49,805 nt of DNA from Anaerolineales bacterium (GCA_016789365.1 JAEURH010000011.1:1-49805); one strand, 5' to 3'; counted from the first letter of the stretch, positions 8,043-16,369 are shown. Numbers and translations: made by a program. Notes: generated by a model from the sequence alone, not told the origin.

Positions 8043-8754
8043 ACTGAATTGGCATCTTCGCTGGAATCCCTGCTTTACGTGGATAACCCTCTGGTGTAGC
8101 ATGGATTTTATCTATCAAGACCAAAAATCTTTCATCGGCAACACCGGGCAATTGCACGGGGATAATTTGTTTCAACTTTCCACCTAATACTTTAATCGCC
8201 TTTTCAGCGGACTGGGCTTCGGCGTGAGCAGTCTCCCCTTTTTGAGCAAGTACACTCCCACCGATTTTGACTAAAGGTAATAAATATTCGCTCAAGATAT
8301 TTAAGTTTGCAACGGCACGAGCCACTGCAACATCATATGACTCTCGATGATTTTTATCTTGACCAATATCTTCGGCGCGGGTTTTTATCACATCAATATT
8401 TTCTAAACCAAGCTTGCTGACGATGTGCTGACAAAACATGGCTTTCTTGCCAACTGATTCAACCAATGTCACATGCATTTGTGGATAAATAATTTTAAGG
8501 GGAAGGCCGGGGAAACCCGCCCCAGTTCCCACATCTATGAGGCGAAGCGGGGGATTGGCTTGCCATGCCAACACACAGGAATATGAATCTAAAAAATGTT
8601 TAACGCGAATTGACTCAACATCTCGAATGGCAGTGAGATTAAATTTTTGATTCCACTCCATCAATTCTTTTTCGTATGTTATCAAAGACATCACTTGGCG
8701 TGCAGTGAGATGAACATTGAATAAATTTTTCGCGTCGTTGATTAAAGAATCCAT
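8041..8754 (-). CDS. rsmG: 16S rRNA (guanine527-N7)-methyltransferase
   Basis: 237 residues from ATG 8754 (an upstream TTG is rejected). It is a Rossmann methyltransferase of the RsmG/GidB family: the N-terminal helical lead-in YEKELMEWNQKFNLTAIRD and HFLDSY, SAM-binding LIDVGTGAGFPGLPLKI (about 72-88), VESVGKKAMFCQHIV, and the catalytic-side ARAVANLNILSEYLLPLVKIGG. It methylates G527 in the 530 loop of 16S rRNA using SAM. A perfect TATAAT ends 6 bases before the ATG and no ribosome binding site is present, so the message looks leaderless. Confidence 0.95.
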   Translation of the reverse strand: MDSLINDAKNLFNVHLTARQVMSLITYEKELMEWNQKFNLTAIRDVESIRVKHFLDSYSCVLAWQANPPLRLIDVGTGAGFPGLPLKIIYPQMHVTLVESVGKKAMFCQHIVSKLGLENIDVIKTRAEDIGQDKNHRESYDVAVARAVANLNILSEYLLPLVKIGGSVLAQKGETAHAEAQSAEKAIKVLGGKLKQIIPVQLPGVADERFLVLIDKIHATPEGYPRKAGIPAKMPIQ

Positions 8755-8760
8755 GCAGTG

Positions 8761-8766
8761 ATTATA
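8761..8766 (-). promoter_or_regulatory. -10 box for leaderless rsmG mRNA
   Basis: TATAAT on the minus strand ends 6 bases before the rsmG ATG. There is no Shine-Dalgarno site. Confidence 0.55.
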
Positions 8767-8781
8767 AAACAAATAACCATC

Positions 8782-8880
8782 ATGTCATTGCGAGCCACGC
8801 TCTTGATTTTGTGGCGAAGCAATCTCCAACTTATTCATGAGATTGCTTCGTCGGGCTAAAGCCACTCCTCGCAATGACAT
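8782..8880. repeat. Palindromic intergenic repeat (TGTCATTGCGAG family), full copy
   Basis: Perfect 13-base terminal inverted repeats (8782-8794 and 8868-8880) enclose an inner inverted pair, GAAGCAATCT (8815-8824) and its complement (8840-8849). A shortened relative lies at 28049-28094 and a diverged one at 47406-47491. It can fold into a cruciform or RNA hairpin and is non-coding. Confidence 0.75.
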
Positions 8881-8913
8881 AAAAAAAAGAGGATGACATC
8901 TCTGCCATCCTCT

Positions 8914-8940
8914 CTGATTACTGAAAACTGATTACTGCTC
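8914..8940. repeat. Heptamer-period repeat downstream of DUF4349 gene
   Basis: Three exact-phase units (CTGATTA, CTGAAAA, CTGATTA) and a partial fourth unit directly abut the stop codon of the DUF4349 gene. Confidence 0.6.
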
Positions 8941-9875
8941 TACTTTTTCTCTTCCACTTTCGGTTCTTCTTTTTTATTCCCACGCATTTTTCTGAACAAG
9001 GCACGTCCACCGAGGAAGACGAGATATAACGGAATACCAATGGTGATTAATCGTGGCAGTGTGTTGAGCGTGAAGTAAATTAAGAAGTCTACAAAATCTT
9101 GCCAGAAGTAAATCAAATCTTGAATGGCATCACGCGCAACGCCTTGTGGTTGCCAACCTGCAATTTCAATCGGTTGGATGGTCGCTTCAGCAATCAAACG
9201 AATGCTGATAGCAGAAAGCGCGGCGGCTTCTTCGTAATATTGAATTTGACCTTTGGTGATTTCAATTTGTTCACGATAATATGCGAGTTGATTGAAAATA
9301 TTAATCACATCTTCTGTGGTGGCGGCGTTTTCAAGCAACCTGCTTAATTCACGTTCGGCGGCTTCATAATTTTTCAGGCGAGATTTTAAATCTACATACT
9401 CAGCAGTGACATCTTGACCGGAGCGTGTTTCGTTTCGGACTTCGATTGCACCTGCTTTGAGCGAATCCAAGGCTTCATCTAATCTTTCAGCAGGGACGCG
9501 AATCGTAACTGTCGCTTCGGGAACTAAGACTGAGTTGTTTGTGTAGGTTTGATATAGATTTGAAGCGACAACGAATCCACCCATTGTTTCAGCCATGACT
9601 TGAATTTCATTCAATTGCCCTTCAACATCTGAAACCACAATAGCAATATCGGCATTTTGAATGACGATGCGTTCTACGCTTGTGGCACGCGTTTCTCCAC
9701 CGCCGCCGCTGCCACTATTATCCGCAGAAGATTCTTGTGCAACGCCCGGCATAGGTGGGGCAGAATCATAATAATAGTCAGCGGGTGCTTCTGCCGCCAT
9801 TGGAGCGGCACCTCCACGACATGCGCCGAGGAACAATAAAGCAAACATTGAACTAAATAACAAAATACGTTTCAT
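8940..9875 (-). CDS. DUF4349 domain lipoprotein
   Basis: 311 residues. A lipoprotein signal with LGAC (Cys19) is followed by a low-complexity Ala/Ser/Gly linker to about residue 65 and then the DUF4349 domain. The domain starts ERIVIQNADIAIVVSDVEGQ and continues with GGFVVASN, VTIRVPAERLDEALDSL, RNETRSGQDVTAEYVDLKSRLKNYEAAERELSRLL, a coiled coil (about 165-225) and ISIRL. A C-terminal membrane helix (TIGIPLYLVFLGGRALF, about 275-292) and a basic/acidic tail end the protein. It is thus tethered by lipid and by a transmembrane helix. Family function is unknown. AAGGAG precedes the ATG. Short repeats lie on both sides. Confidence 0.9.
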   Translation of the reverse strand: MKRILLFSSMFALLFLGACRGGAAPMAAEAPADYYYDSAPPMPGVAQESSADNSGSGGGGETRATSVERIVIQNADIAIVVSDVEGQLNEIQVMAETMGGFVVASNLYQTYTNNSVLVPEATVTIRVPAERLDEALDSLKAGAIEVRNETRSGQDVTAEYVDLKSRLKNYEAAERELSRLLENAATTEDVINIFNQLAYYREQIEITKGQIQYYEEAAALSAISIRLIAEATIQPIEIAGWQPQGVARDAIQDLIYFWQDFVDFLIYFTLNTLPRLITIGIPLYLVFLGGRALFRKMRGNKKEEPKVEEKK

Positions 9876-9949
9876 TTTCTCTTCTCCTTTTTATTTGGCG
9901 ATTTCTCTGCCAAAAGGACGAACAATTTATAAAGAATGTTCCAATATTA

Positions 9950-10036
9950 CCCCCATCCCCAACCCTTCCCCCATTTGGGGGAAGGGAGTTAAGTTGTTCC
10001 CCTCTCCCATATTGGGAGAGGGGCTAGGGGTGAGGG
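9950..10036. repeat. Paired GGGAGAGGGG-type palindromic repeats
   Basis: Two hairpins of the CCCCTCTCCC..GGGAGAGGGG family, one with CCTTCCCCC/GGGGGAAGG arms and one with CCCCTCTCCC arms, are joined head to head with flanking CCCCAACCC and GGGGTGAGGG. Relatives occur at 16437-16474, 20209-20242 and, translated, at 20608-20646. Confidence 0.75.
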
Positions 10037-10040
10037 TAAA

Positions 10041-10772
10041 TTACCACCCTTCCCCAATTCTCGCGGCATGTTTCTCAGGCAAACCCGCCGCGCGGATTCG
10101 CTCTTGCACTTCGGGAATGTTATAAGCCACACGTTTCGGAGTCCATGTACGTGCTTCAGTATCATAAATGGCATAAGCCGCACGTGGGTCACGGTCACGT
10201 GGCTGACCTACCGAGCCAGGATTCAAAATCAATTTTGGTTGTAATTGAATAGTTTCATCAGGTCTTGTTTGTTCAAGCGATACACGGTCACTAGCTTCGT
10301 CTTTGATAAAAATACTTTGAATATGCGTGTGACCAATAAAACACCACGGCGTATCGAAATGGTCAAAATTGAGTCTCGCCGAAAGCCCATTCAAAATGTA
10401 TTCCCACAATGGGTCACGCGGGCTTCCATGCACAATCGTGGCTTCACCGCGCACTTTTGGCTTGCTTGGCAACATCTTCAAAAAATCCATATTTGTTGCA
10501 GTCAAAACTTTTTCGTGATACGCCAAAGATTTTTTAGCATCACCGTTAAATGTTTCTAATGGCATTTTGCCAATCACTGCCACATCATGGTTGCCCATCA
10601 AACAAGTTAAATTTTTAATTTCTTGCACTTCTTCCACCACAGCATTTGGGTCTGGTCCATAGCCGACCAAATCACCCAAACACCAGGTTTCATCTACTTC
10701 ACCAGCATCTTTTAACACAGCCATCAACGCTGTGTAATTTCCATGAATATCAGACATCACCAAAATTCGCAT
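10041..10772 (-). CDS. Calcineurin-like metallophosphoesterase
   Basis: 243 residues from ATG 10772. The start is supported by GGAG 6 bases upstream, inside the end of coaBC. All metal-binding motifs of the YfcE/MJ0936-like group are present: SDIHGNYTAL (near the N-terminus), GDLVGYGPDP, GNHD, VHGSPRDPLWEYIL and GHTHIQ, followed by LNPGSVGQPRDRDPRAAYAIYD. Such enzymes hydrolyse phosphodiesters or nucleoside polyphosphates with a two-metal centre; the substrate is not predictable. The coaBC stop and this ATG are one base apart, so translation is probably coupled. Confidence 0.9.
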   Translation of the reverse strand: MRILVMSDIHGNYTALMAVLKDAGEVDETWCLGDLVGYGPDPNAVVEEVQEIKNLTCLMGNHDVAVIGKMPLETFNGDAKKSLAYHEKVLTATNMDFLKMLPSKPKVRGEATIVHGSPRDPLWEYILNGLSARLNFDHFDTPWCFIGHTHIQSIFIKDEASDRVSLEQTRPDETIQLQPKLILNPGSVGQPRDRDPRAAYAIYDTEARTWTPKRVAYNIPEVQERIRAAGLPEKHAARIGEGW

Positions 10773-10773
10773 A

Positions 10774-11979
10774 TCACTCCAACAATCTTGCAACGTGTTC
10801 TATAATTTTTTCAGCCGCTTCGGTCTTGCTCATCAACGGCAATGATTCTTTACTTCCATTTGCAAACAACAACGTGATTCGATTTGTATCCACTGCAAAG
10901 CCTGCATCTTTTGATGATATATCATTTGCGGCGATAAAATCTAAACCTTTTGATTTTAACTTGTCAGAGGCATTTTCTAAAAGGTCTTGACTCTCTGCCG
11001 CGAAGCCGACTACGACTTTATAACGCTTCTTTTCTGACTTGATGCTTGATACTGTTTTCAAAATATCGGGTGCTACTTCAAGTTCTATCTGTGGAATGCC
11101 ATCGCGCTTTTTGATTTTATCTTTAGCAACATGTTTCGGTCTAAAATCTGCCACTGCGGCGGTCATGATTAGTGCATCAGCAGATTCATTTAGCAAAGCG
11201 TCTAACATATCCTGCACACTTTTTACATTAACAACTTTTGCACCAACTGGCGGAGTCAACGTTGTGGGTGTTGTGATTAACGTTACATCAGCACCTACAT
11301 CAATTGCGGCTTGGGCTAAAGCATAGCCTTGCTTTCCACTGGAGTGATTGGTGATGATGCGAACAGGGTCAATCGATTCTTGTGTTCCGCCAGCAGTGAC
11401 GACAACTTTTTTATTTTTTAGTTTGCCGTGTTTACCCAATGCAATTCTGATATGACCAAGTATTTCGATTGGTTCAAGCATTCGTCCTTTGCCAGACAAA
11501 CCAGAAGCGAGATGCCCTGTGGCGGGTCCAGCGACCATGACTCCCCTAGAAAGAAGCGTGGATAAGTTTCCTTGTGTGGCGGGGTTATCAAACATGCCAC
11601 CATCCATAGCAGGTGCAATTAAAACATCTGCTGTGGAAGCAAGATATGTGACAGTTAATAAATCATCTGAAAAGCCGTGTGCGAGTTTTGCCATCGTGTT
11701 GGCGGTGCATGGCGCAATGACGATTAAATCGGCACCCTTGCCGAGTTGCACATGCAATACATGACCTTCATCGCCCCATAAATCTTTATCGGTATAGGCT
11801 TTGCAACCTGTAACAGATTGAAAGGTAAGCGGTGTAATAAATTTTTGTGCGGCACTTGTGAGGATGACATCTACTTTTGCGCCCGCTTGTGTGAGTTTGG
11901 ATGCGAGGTCGGCGGCTTTATAGGATGCAATAGACCCAGTGACCCCAAGCAGAATTTGTTTGTTGGTGAGGTTGGGCAT
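10774..11979 (-). CDS. coaBC: Bifunctional phosphopantothenoylcysteine decarboxylase/phosphopantothenate-cysteine ligase
   Basis: 401 residues. The N-terminal flavoprotein half starts LLGVTGSIASYKAADLASKL and retains the catalytic His76 (EGHVLHVQL). The C-terminal ligase half begins about residue 186 (KKVVVTAGGTQESIDPVRIITNHSSGKQG) and includes TAAVADFRPKHVAKDKIKKRDG. It makes 4'-phosphopantetheine for coenzyme A. Two decarboxylase motifs differ from E. coli: PAMN reads PAMD (Asp126) and LACG reads LASG (Ser159), the position of the reductive-step Cys. This may be a lineage-typical variant. A TATAAT ends 8 bases before the ATG without a ribosome binding site. Confidence 0.95.
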   Translation of the reverse strand: MPNLTNKQILLGVTGSIASYKAADLASKLTQAGAKVDVILTSAAQKFITPLTFQSVTGCKAYTDKDLWGDEGHVLHVQLGKGADLIVIAPCTANTMAKLAHGFSDDLLTVTYLASTADVLIAPAMDGGMFDNPATQGNLSTLLSRGVMVAGPATGHLASGLSGKGRMLEPIEILGHIRIALGKHGKLKNKKVVVTAGGTQESIDPVRIITNHSSGKQGYALAQAAIDVGADVTLITTPTTLTPPVGAKVVNVKSVQDMLDALLNESADALIMTAAVADFRPKHVAKDKIKKRDGIPQIELEVAPDILKTVSSIKSEKKRYKVVVGFAAESQDLLENASDKLKSKGLDFIAANDISSKDAGFAVDTNRITLLFANGSKESLPLMSKTEAAEKIIEHVARLLE

Positions 11980-11987
11980 ACGGGGTG

Positions 11988-11993
11988 ATTATA
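11988..11993 (-). promoter_or_regulatory. -10 box for leaderless coaBC mRNA
   Basis: TATAAT on the minus strand ends 8 bases before the coaBC start. No ribosome binding site lies between them. Confidence 0.5.
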
Positions 11994-12043
11994 CTTCTAA
12001 CTCCGTAGTGCTTCGCGCCTTTTGGTGTGAGAAATTTGTTCAA

Positions 12044-12180
12044 TTGTAAGGCGCGACGCACCCATTCAAGTTACCTTGTTCATTTGGGCGGGAGAACCCC
12101 GCCCCTACTGTGGATTACATTTGTAAGGCGCGACGCACCCATTCGATATTGTGGGGGCGAGATAACCTCGCCCTTACAGG
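12044..12180. repeat. Direct repeat pair with GC-rich hairpins in gene-free region
   Basis: An identical 24-base sequence occurs at 12044-12067 and 12121-12144. Each copy is followed by a small GC hairpin: GGGCGGG/CCCGCCC at 12086-12104 and a GGGCGAG-type one at about 12153-12173. No reading frame is supported here. The unit looks like two copies of one intergenic repeat. Confidence 0.65.
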
Positions 12181-12207
12181 ATGAACAGTTTTATGAGACG
12201 CTCTTTG

Positions 12208-12318
12208 ACCCCCATATATGGGTGCGGGGGATATATGAGGCTAGAGTATAGGATGAGCGAAGGAAGAGCGAAGGAAGAGCGAAGGAAGAGACTAGGCATG
12301 ATTGCCATATATGGGGGT
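12208..12318. repeat. Long-range inverted repeat enclosing a triplicated 11-mer
   Basis: ACCCCCATATATGG (12208-12221) and its exact complement (12305-12318) bracket about 80 bases that contain three perfect copies of GAGCGAAGGAA (12255-12287). A separate small hairpin, TAGGCG/CGCCTA, lies at 12357-12373. The rest of 11994-12448 shows no supported gene. Confidence 0.65.
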
Positions 12319-12448
12319 TCTTGTTCTTGGTTGGGATGAGTTGTATAATCCCTAGTTAGGCGGCTATCGCCTACTCAAAATTCAATCATGACATTCTTCC
12401 TGATTATTTTTTCCCCTAAGATTTTGTGCAATACAAAAACTGCGTTAT

Positions 12449-12928
12449 CTAATAAAAAATACTATCCTCATGCACTAAGAAATATCCTGACGAACTTCTA
12501 GCCATTGACTCAATAAGCGGAAAAACTGAATTTACGGTCTTAAATTTTTGAAGAGCAGAAGATTCTATTGGTTCAATCTCGGTCACTTTCAACCAACAAT
12601 GCATATATTGAATCAACTTGGTGTCATAATAATATTTGGGAACATATTTTTTCTTGTCCTCAAATTTCCTTGATACTTTTAGCAGAGTCGCTCGATAAAA
12701 AGTTAGTTTTTTTCTATTCCCTTTTGCTAAAAATAAGTATGTTGGAATACCTGCGTCAATTTGTTTATTTATTATGTCAATACGATTTTGAGATATAGTA
12801 GCCCCAATTTTTCCAAACCAAACATACCCACAGTTATTTGCAACTGAGTTATGTTTACTCACAACATCACCAACAGAATATAAAGTATCAGAAAATCTGA
12901 TCATTAAGTGAAGATTTTTTACAGGCAT
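12449..12928 (-). CDS. Hypothetical protein beside the R-M genes
   Basis: 159 residues, AT-rich and Lys/Tyr-rich, not recognised. It reads as an alpha/beta protein: MIRFSDTLYSVGDVVSKH, GYVWFGKIGATISQNRIDIINKQI, TYLFLAKGNRKKLTFYRATLLKVSRKF, HCWLKVTEIEPIE, and the tail SSSGYFLVHEDSIFY. The order of strands is loosely like small PUA/EVE-type modified-base or RNA-binding domains that accompany restriction systems, but this is a weak guess. It is divergent from the methylase gene, and a TATAAT ends 6 bases before its ATG with no ribosome binding site. Base composition matches the neighbouring R-M genes, suggesting joint acquisition. Confidence 0.6.
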   Translation of the reverse strand: MPVKNLHLMIRFSDTLYSVGDVVSKHNSVANNCGYVWFGKIGATISQNRIDIINKQIDAGIPTYLFLAKGNRKKLTFYRATLLKVSRKFEDKKKYVPKYYYDTKLIQYMHCWLKVTEIEPIESSALQKFKTVNSVFPLIESMARSSSGYFLVHEDSIFY

Positions 12929-12934
12929 ACATAT

Positions 12935-12940
12935 ATTATA
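12935..12940 (-). promoter_or_regulatory. -10 box for leaderless hypothetical gene
   Basis: TATAAT on the minus strand ends 6 bases before the ATG at 12928. Confidence 0.5.
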
Positions 12941-13026
12941 AATGACAAAGAGTGATATGGCTAAACAGGTTATACTATGGTTCTCTTAAGTCAAGAATTT
13001 CATCATTAACTTAAACAGAGGTCTAT

Positions 13027-14802
13027 ATGAGCCCCAAAGATGGGTATGTAATTGATTTTATTTCGGGACAAGAAGTTAAAGCGACTCCAGAAGAAATTGA
13101 CGCAGTTCAAGTTTTTTCAAAGCAACTTGTAGAGGACTACAATTATCCTAAATCACACATCCAGACACGCCCACAATTCAGAGTAAAAGTTAGACCATCA
13201 GACACAAAAAAAGAATATCCTGTTGACATAGCAGTTTTTAGTAGCGACCAAAAGCAAGAAGATGATGTTTATATCATTGTTGAATGTAAAAAGAAAAATC
13301 GCAAAGACGGAAAAAATCAACTTCAAGATTACCTACGCTTATCAAAAGCGTTTCTTGGTGTTTGGTTTAATGGCGATGAGAGATTGTACATAAGAAAAGT
13401 TGAAAAATCGGGCAGGGTAGAGTTCCAAGAAATTCCAAACATCCCGCAATACAAGCAGCGGCTCGAAGATATAGGAAAATTTCGCAGAAAAGACCTGAAA
13501 CCAACCCATAATCTTAAGGCAACCTTCAGAGCAATAAGAAATCATCTAGCTGCTAATACAGTAGGAGCTACGAGAGATGAAGTTCTTGCACAACAATTAA
13601 TCAATCTAATTTTCTGCAAAATTTACGATGAAAGGTTTACAGAACCTGACGAAATCGTAGAATTTAGAGCAGGGTTGAATGAAGGCCGTGATGAGGTCAA
13701 AACAAGAATACTTGGTCTTTTTGAAAAAGTTAAGAGAAAGTACAAAGAGGTATTAGATGAAAATGACATCATTACTCTTGACGCTGGCTCAATACAATAT
13801 GTAGTAGGTGAGTTACAGAATTATTCTCTTATAGAAGCCGAAAGAGATATTATTGCAGACGCTTTTGAAACCTTTATCGGGCACGCATTAAAAGGCGGTC
13901 AAGGACAATTCTTCACACCAAGAAATGTTGTCAAGATGATGGTTGATATCCTTGATCCAGGAAGCGATGATGTAATAATCGATCCAGCGTGTGGAAGTGG
14001 AGGCTTCTTAATTGAAGCATTAAGACATATTTGGAGAAAATTAGATGTGGAAGGTGAGAAATACCACTGGAACAAAGCCAATCTCCAAGAAGAAAAAATG
14101 GAAGCTGCCTTAAACAGGATTAGAGGTATTGACAAAGACTACTTTCTATCAAAGGTTGCGAAAGCCTATATGGCAATCATCGGAGATGGTAAAAGTGGAA
14201 TTTTTTGTGAAGACAGTTTAGATTTACCAAAAAATTGGAATGAAAAGACAAAGCAAAAAATACACAAAAACGATTTTAGTATTTTATTAACCAACCCTCC
14301 ATTTGGAAGCAAAATTCCTGTTCGCGGCGAAGAAAAATTAAAACAATTTGAGCTCGGACATAAATGGCGCTTCAACAAGAAGAATAATGAATGGGAAAAA
14401 GGAAAGCTAAAAGACAAAGAAGCTCCTCAAATACTTTTTATTGAGCGGTGTTTTGAATTTTTAAGAGATGGTGGCAAAATGGCAATTGTTTTGCCTGATG
14501 GAATGTATGGGAACAATCAGCTTGGTTATATTAGGAAGTTCATCCTAGAAAAGGCAAGATTAGTAGCCATAATTGATGTTCCAATTGAAACTTTTATGCC
14601 AAATACTTCTACCAAAACCAGCATAATGATCTTGCAGAAACTTCCAAAGAATAAAATTCCTAATGACTATCCTGTTTTTATGGCAACAGCAGAGACTTGC
14701 GGGCATGATAGAAGAGGAAATGTAAAAGAAGACGATGATATAGCCAAGATTGCTTTCGAATTTAAAAAATGGGCAAAAGCGAATAAGTTTAATTGGGCTT
14801 AG
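13027..14802 (+). CDS. Nuclease-N6-adenine methylase fusion of a restriction-modification system
   Basis: 591 residues. The N-terminal part (about 20-130) resembles the HsdR N-terminal nuclease domain: YPVDIAVF (Asp67) and IIVECKKK (Glu86, Lys88) form a PD-(D/E)xK-like site, with QLQDYL after it. The HsdM-type methylase follows: a helical region (about 160-290), GQFFTPRNVVKMM, SAM motif DPACGSGGFL (319-328) and catalytic NPPF (423-426, in LLTNPPFG). It therefore appears able to cut and methylate, with targeting by the specificity subunit starting 5 bases downstream. No separate HsdR translocase is present, which resembles BcgI-like type IIB more than classical type I. Base composition is more AT-rich than the aro genes. 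AGAGG precedes the ATG. Confidence 0.9.
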   Translation: MSPKDGYVIDFISGQEVKATPEEIDAVQVFSKQLVEDYNYPKSHIQTRPQFRVKVRPSDTKKEYPVDIAVFSSDQKQEDDVYIIVECKKKNRKDGKNQLQDYLRLSKAFLGVWFNGDERLYIRKVEKSGRVEFQEIPNIPQYKQRLEDIGKFRRKDLKPTHNLKATFRAIRNHLAANTVGATRDEVLAQQLINLIFCKIYDERFTEPDEIVEFRAGLNEGRDEVKTRILGLFEKVKRKYKEVLDENDIITLDAGSIQYVVGELQNYSLIEAERDIIADAFETFIGHALKGGQGQFFTPRNVVKMMVDILDPGSDDVIIDPACGSGGFLIEALRHIWRKLDVEGEKYHWNKANLQEEKMEAALNRIRGIDKDYFLSKVAKAYMAIIGDGKSGIFCEDSLDLPKNWNEKTKQKIHKNDFSILLTNPPFGSKIPVRGEEKLKQFELGHKWRFNKKNNEWEKGKLKDKEAPQILFIERCFEFLRDGGKMAIVLPDGMYGNNQLGYIRKFILEKARLVAIIDVPIETFMPNTSTKTSIMILQKLPKNKIPNDYPVFMATAETCGHDRRGNVKEDDDIAKIAFEFKKWAKANKFNWA

Positions 14803-14807
14803 TTTTT

Positions 14808-16205
14808 ATGACAATAAAATTTACAACAACCCCTATTAAAAAAATACTCGAAAGCGATAGATTCGAGCCTAGATACCATATTCTATTTAACAGGTTAGAC
14901 GAATACAAAAAAGATTCGTCCTATGAAATCGTCAAACTTGGCGATAAACAACTGCTTAAAAAAATTACGGACGGCGAACATGCAGGACAAGTTTTTGTAG
15001 AAAAAGGCGCAAAATTTGTAAAAAATTCAGCCGTTCGCGACTTTAGTATTAATTTACTAGATGGTTTTTATATCAGTTTAGAAAAACAAAAACTATTGCA
15101 AAGGTCTGCTCTAAAACCGTTAGATATTTTATTTACAACAGTAGGGCATTTAGGTTCTACTGCAATAGTTCCAGAAGATTTTGGTGAAGCAAATATTAAT
15201 CAAAATGTTGTAAAGATGGAAATATTTGGCGATTTTTTAGATCCGTATTATCTAGCGGCATATCTAAACAGCAATGCAACAAAAAGACAAATTGCTGCGC
15301 TCTTTACAGGAAACATACATGGAATTCTCACTTACCCTAAGGTAAAAAATATAAGAATTGCAGTGCCTGATAAGAAATTTCAAGACATGATAAGAAGTCT
15401 CTATAGAAAATCAATAGACTTAGAAAAAGAAGCGTTCGCCCTCATTGAGCAAGCGAAAAATTACTTTTATGAAAAAATTGGAATAGACTTCAAAAAAATA
15501 GAGAAGGAAGTAATTTTTTCAACAAAACTTTCAGATTTCCAAAAAGCTGATTTATGGACACCAAGTTATTCTTATCCGCTGTACAACAATACAATCAAGG
15601 CTCTAAAGAAACAATGGGAGACTTATCCTCTTGGAGAAATATCTACTGCTAAAAAAGGTGATGAAGTTGGGAGTGAAAACTACAATAAATATTTAGAAAA
15701 AGGAGTTCATGATGTGCCTTTTATCAGGACTTCTGACATTGTCAACTATGACATTGATCAATATCCTGATTTTTATATACCCGGCGAAATTTACCATGAA
15801 CTGCAACAAGATATAAAATCAGGAGACATATTATTTACCAATGACGGAAAAATTGGTCTTGTTGCTATGCTGACTTCGCAAGACAAAGCAATTATACAAA
15901 GTCATATAAAGCGAATTCGATTAAAGAAAGAATATATCGATAAACTAAATTTGTCTCAGGAATATTTATTCTTAGTTTTGTTGATCAAAGAAATTACCCT
16001 TTATCAAGCACAAAAATATACGGTTATTCAATCAACCATTCCCACCATTTCAAATCATTTAGCAGCTTTTGAAGTTCCGATTTTGGATAAAAAATCCATT
16101 GACCACATAACTCAATTAGTAAAAAAAGCATTTGTTCTAAAGGATGAAAGAAAAAAACTGATAAAAGAGATTAGAGAAAAAATTGAAAATAAAGTTGAAG
16201 TCTAG
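14808..16205 (+). CDS. hsdS: Restriction-modification DNA specificity subunit (HsdS-like)
   Basis: 465 residues from ATG 14808, 5 bases after the methylase stop. The two-halved structure is typical of HsdS: target recognition domain 1 (about 10-185) and domain 2 (about 255-435), each followed by a helical spacer (IRSLYRKSIDLEKEAFALIEQAKNYF; VKKAFVLKDERKKLIKEIREKI). Half-site motifs such as LKPLDILFTTVGHLGSTAIVPEDF and IKSGDILFTNDGKIGLVAML are in matching positions. It should bind a bipartite DNA site and direct the upstream nuclease-methylase. The DNA is AT-rich like its partner. The stop is followed within 50 bases by the aro promoter. Confidence 0.9.
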   Translation: MTIKFTTTPIKKILESDRFEPRYHILFNRLDEYKKDSSYEIVKLGDKQLLKKITDGEHAGQVFVEKGAKFVKNSAVRDFSINLLDGFYISLEKQKLLQRSALKPLDILFTTVGHLGSTAIVPEDFGEANINQNVVKMEIFGDFLDPYYLAAYLNSNATKRQIAALFTGNIHGILTYPKVKNIRIAVPDKKFQDMIRSLYRKSIDLEKEAFALIEQAKNYFYEKIGIDFKKIEKEVIFSTKLSDFQKADLWTPSYSYPLYNNTIKALKKQWETYPLGEISTAKKGDEVGSENYNKYLEKGVHDVPFIRTSDIVNYDIDQYPDFYIPGEIYHELQQDIKSGDILFTNDGKIGLVAMLTSQDKAIIQSHIKRIRLKKEYIDKLNLSQEYLFLVLLIKEITLYQAQKYTVIQSTIPTISNHLAAFEVPILDKKSIDHITQLVKKAFVLKDERKKLIKEIREKIENKVEV

Positions 16206-16252
16206 CCGCAGCCTAACAAAGTGTTCAACAACTATCTTGATAAAAATCACCC

Positions 16253-16281
16253 TTGACTTATTCCCACCATTTGCATAGAAT
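16253..16281 (+). promoter_or_regulatory. Sigma70-type promoter of the aro operon
   Basis: TTGACT (16253-16258), a 17-base spacer and TAGAAT (16276-16281). The expected start of transcription (about 16288) lies only a few bases before the leader-peptide ATG. Confidence 0.75.
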
Positions 16282-16291
16282 ACTGCCCAAC

Positions 16292-16369
16292 ATGCTTAAG
16301 TCCACCCGTTGGTTTAGCTACTTTTATTTTTACGGTCTCCGAAACTCGGTTACCGCTGGTGACGCTTAA
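16292..16369 (+). CDS. Aromatic-rich leader peptide (attenuator)
   Basis: A 25-codon frame with ATG at 16292 and TAA at 16367. Residues 7-14 read W-F-S-Y-F-Y-F-Y: one Trp, three Phe and three Tyr codons in eight, a composition expected by chance very rarely and typical of pheA/trp leader peptides. It lies between a consensus promoter and an intrinsic terminator, directly upstream of aromatic biosynthesis genes. Codons 15-16 (GGT CTC, 16334-16339) are complementary to GAGACC in the terminator 5' arm, so ribosome position can decide whether the terminator forms. No Shine-Dalgarno site is visible; the mRNA is probably leaderless. Function by analogy with enterobacterial attenuators. Confidence 0.85.
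   Translation: MLKSTRWFSYFYFYGLRNSVTAGDA

Noticed and set aside
12449-12928. The 159-residue protein as the missing restriction (HsdR) subunit
   Set aside because: It is far too short, has no helicase or nuclease motifs and points the other way.
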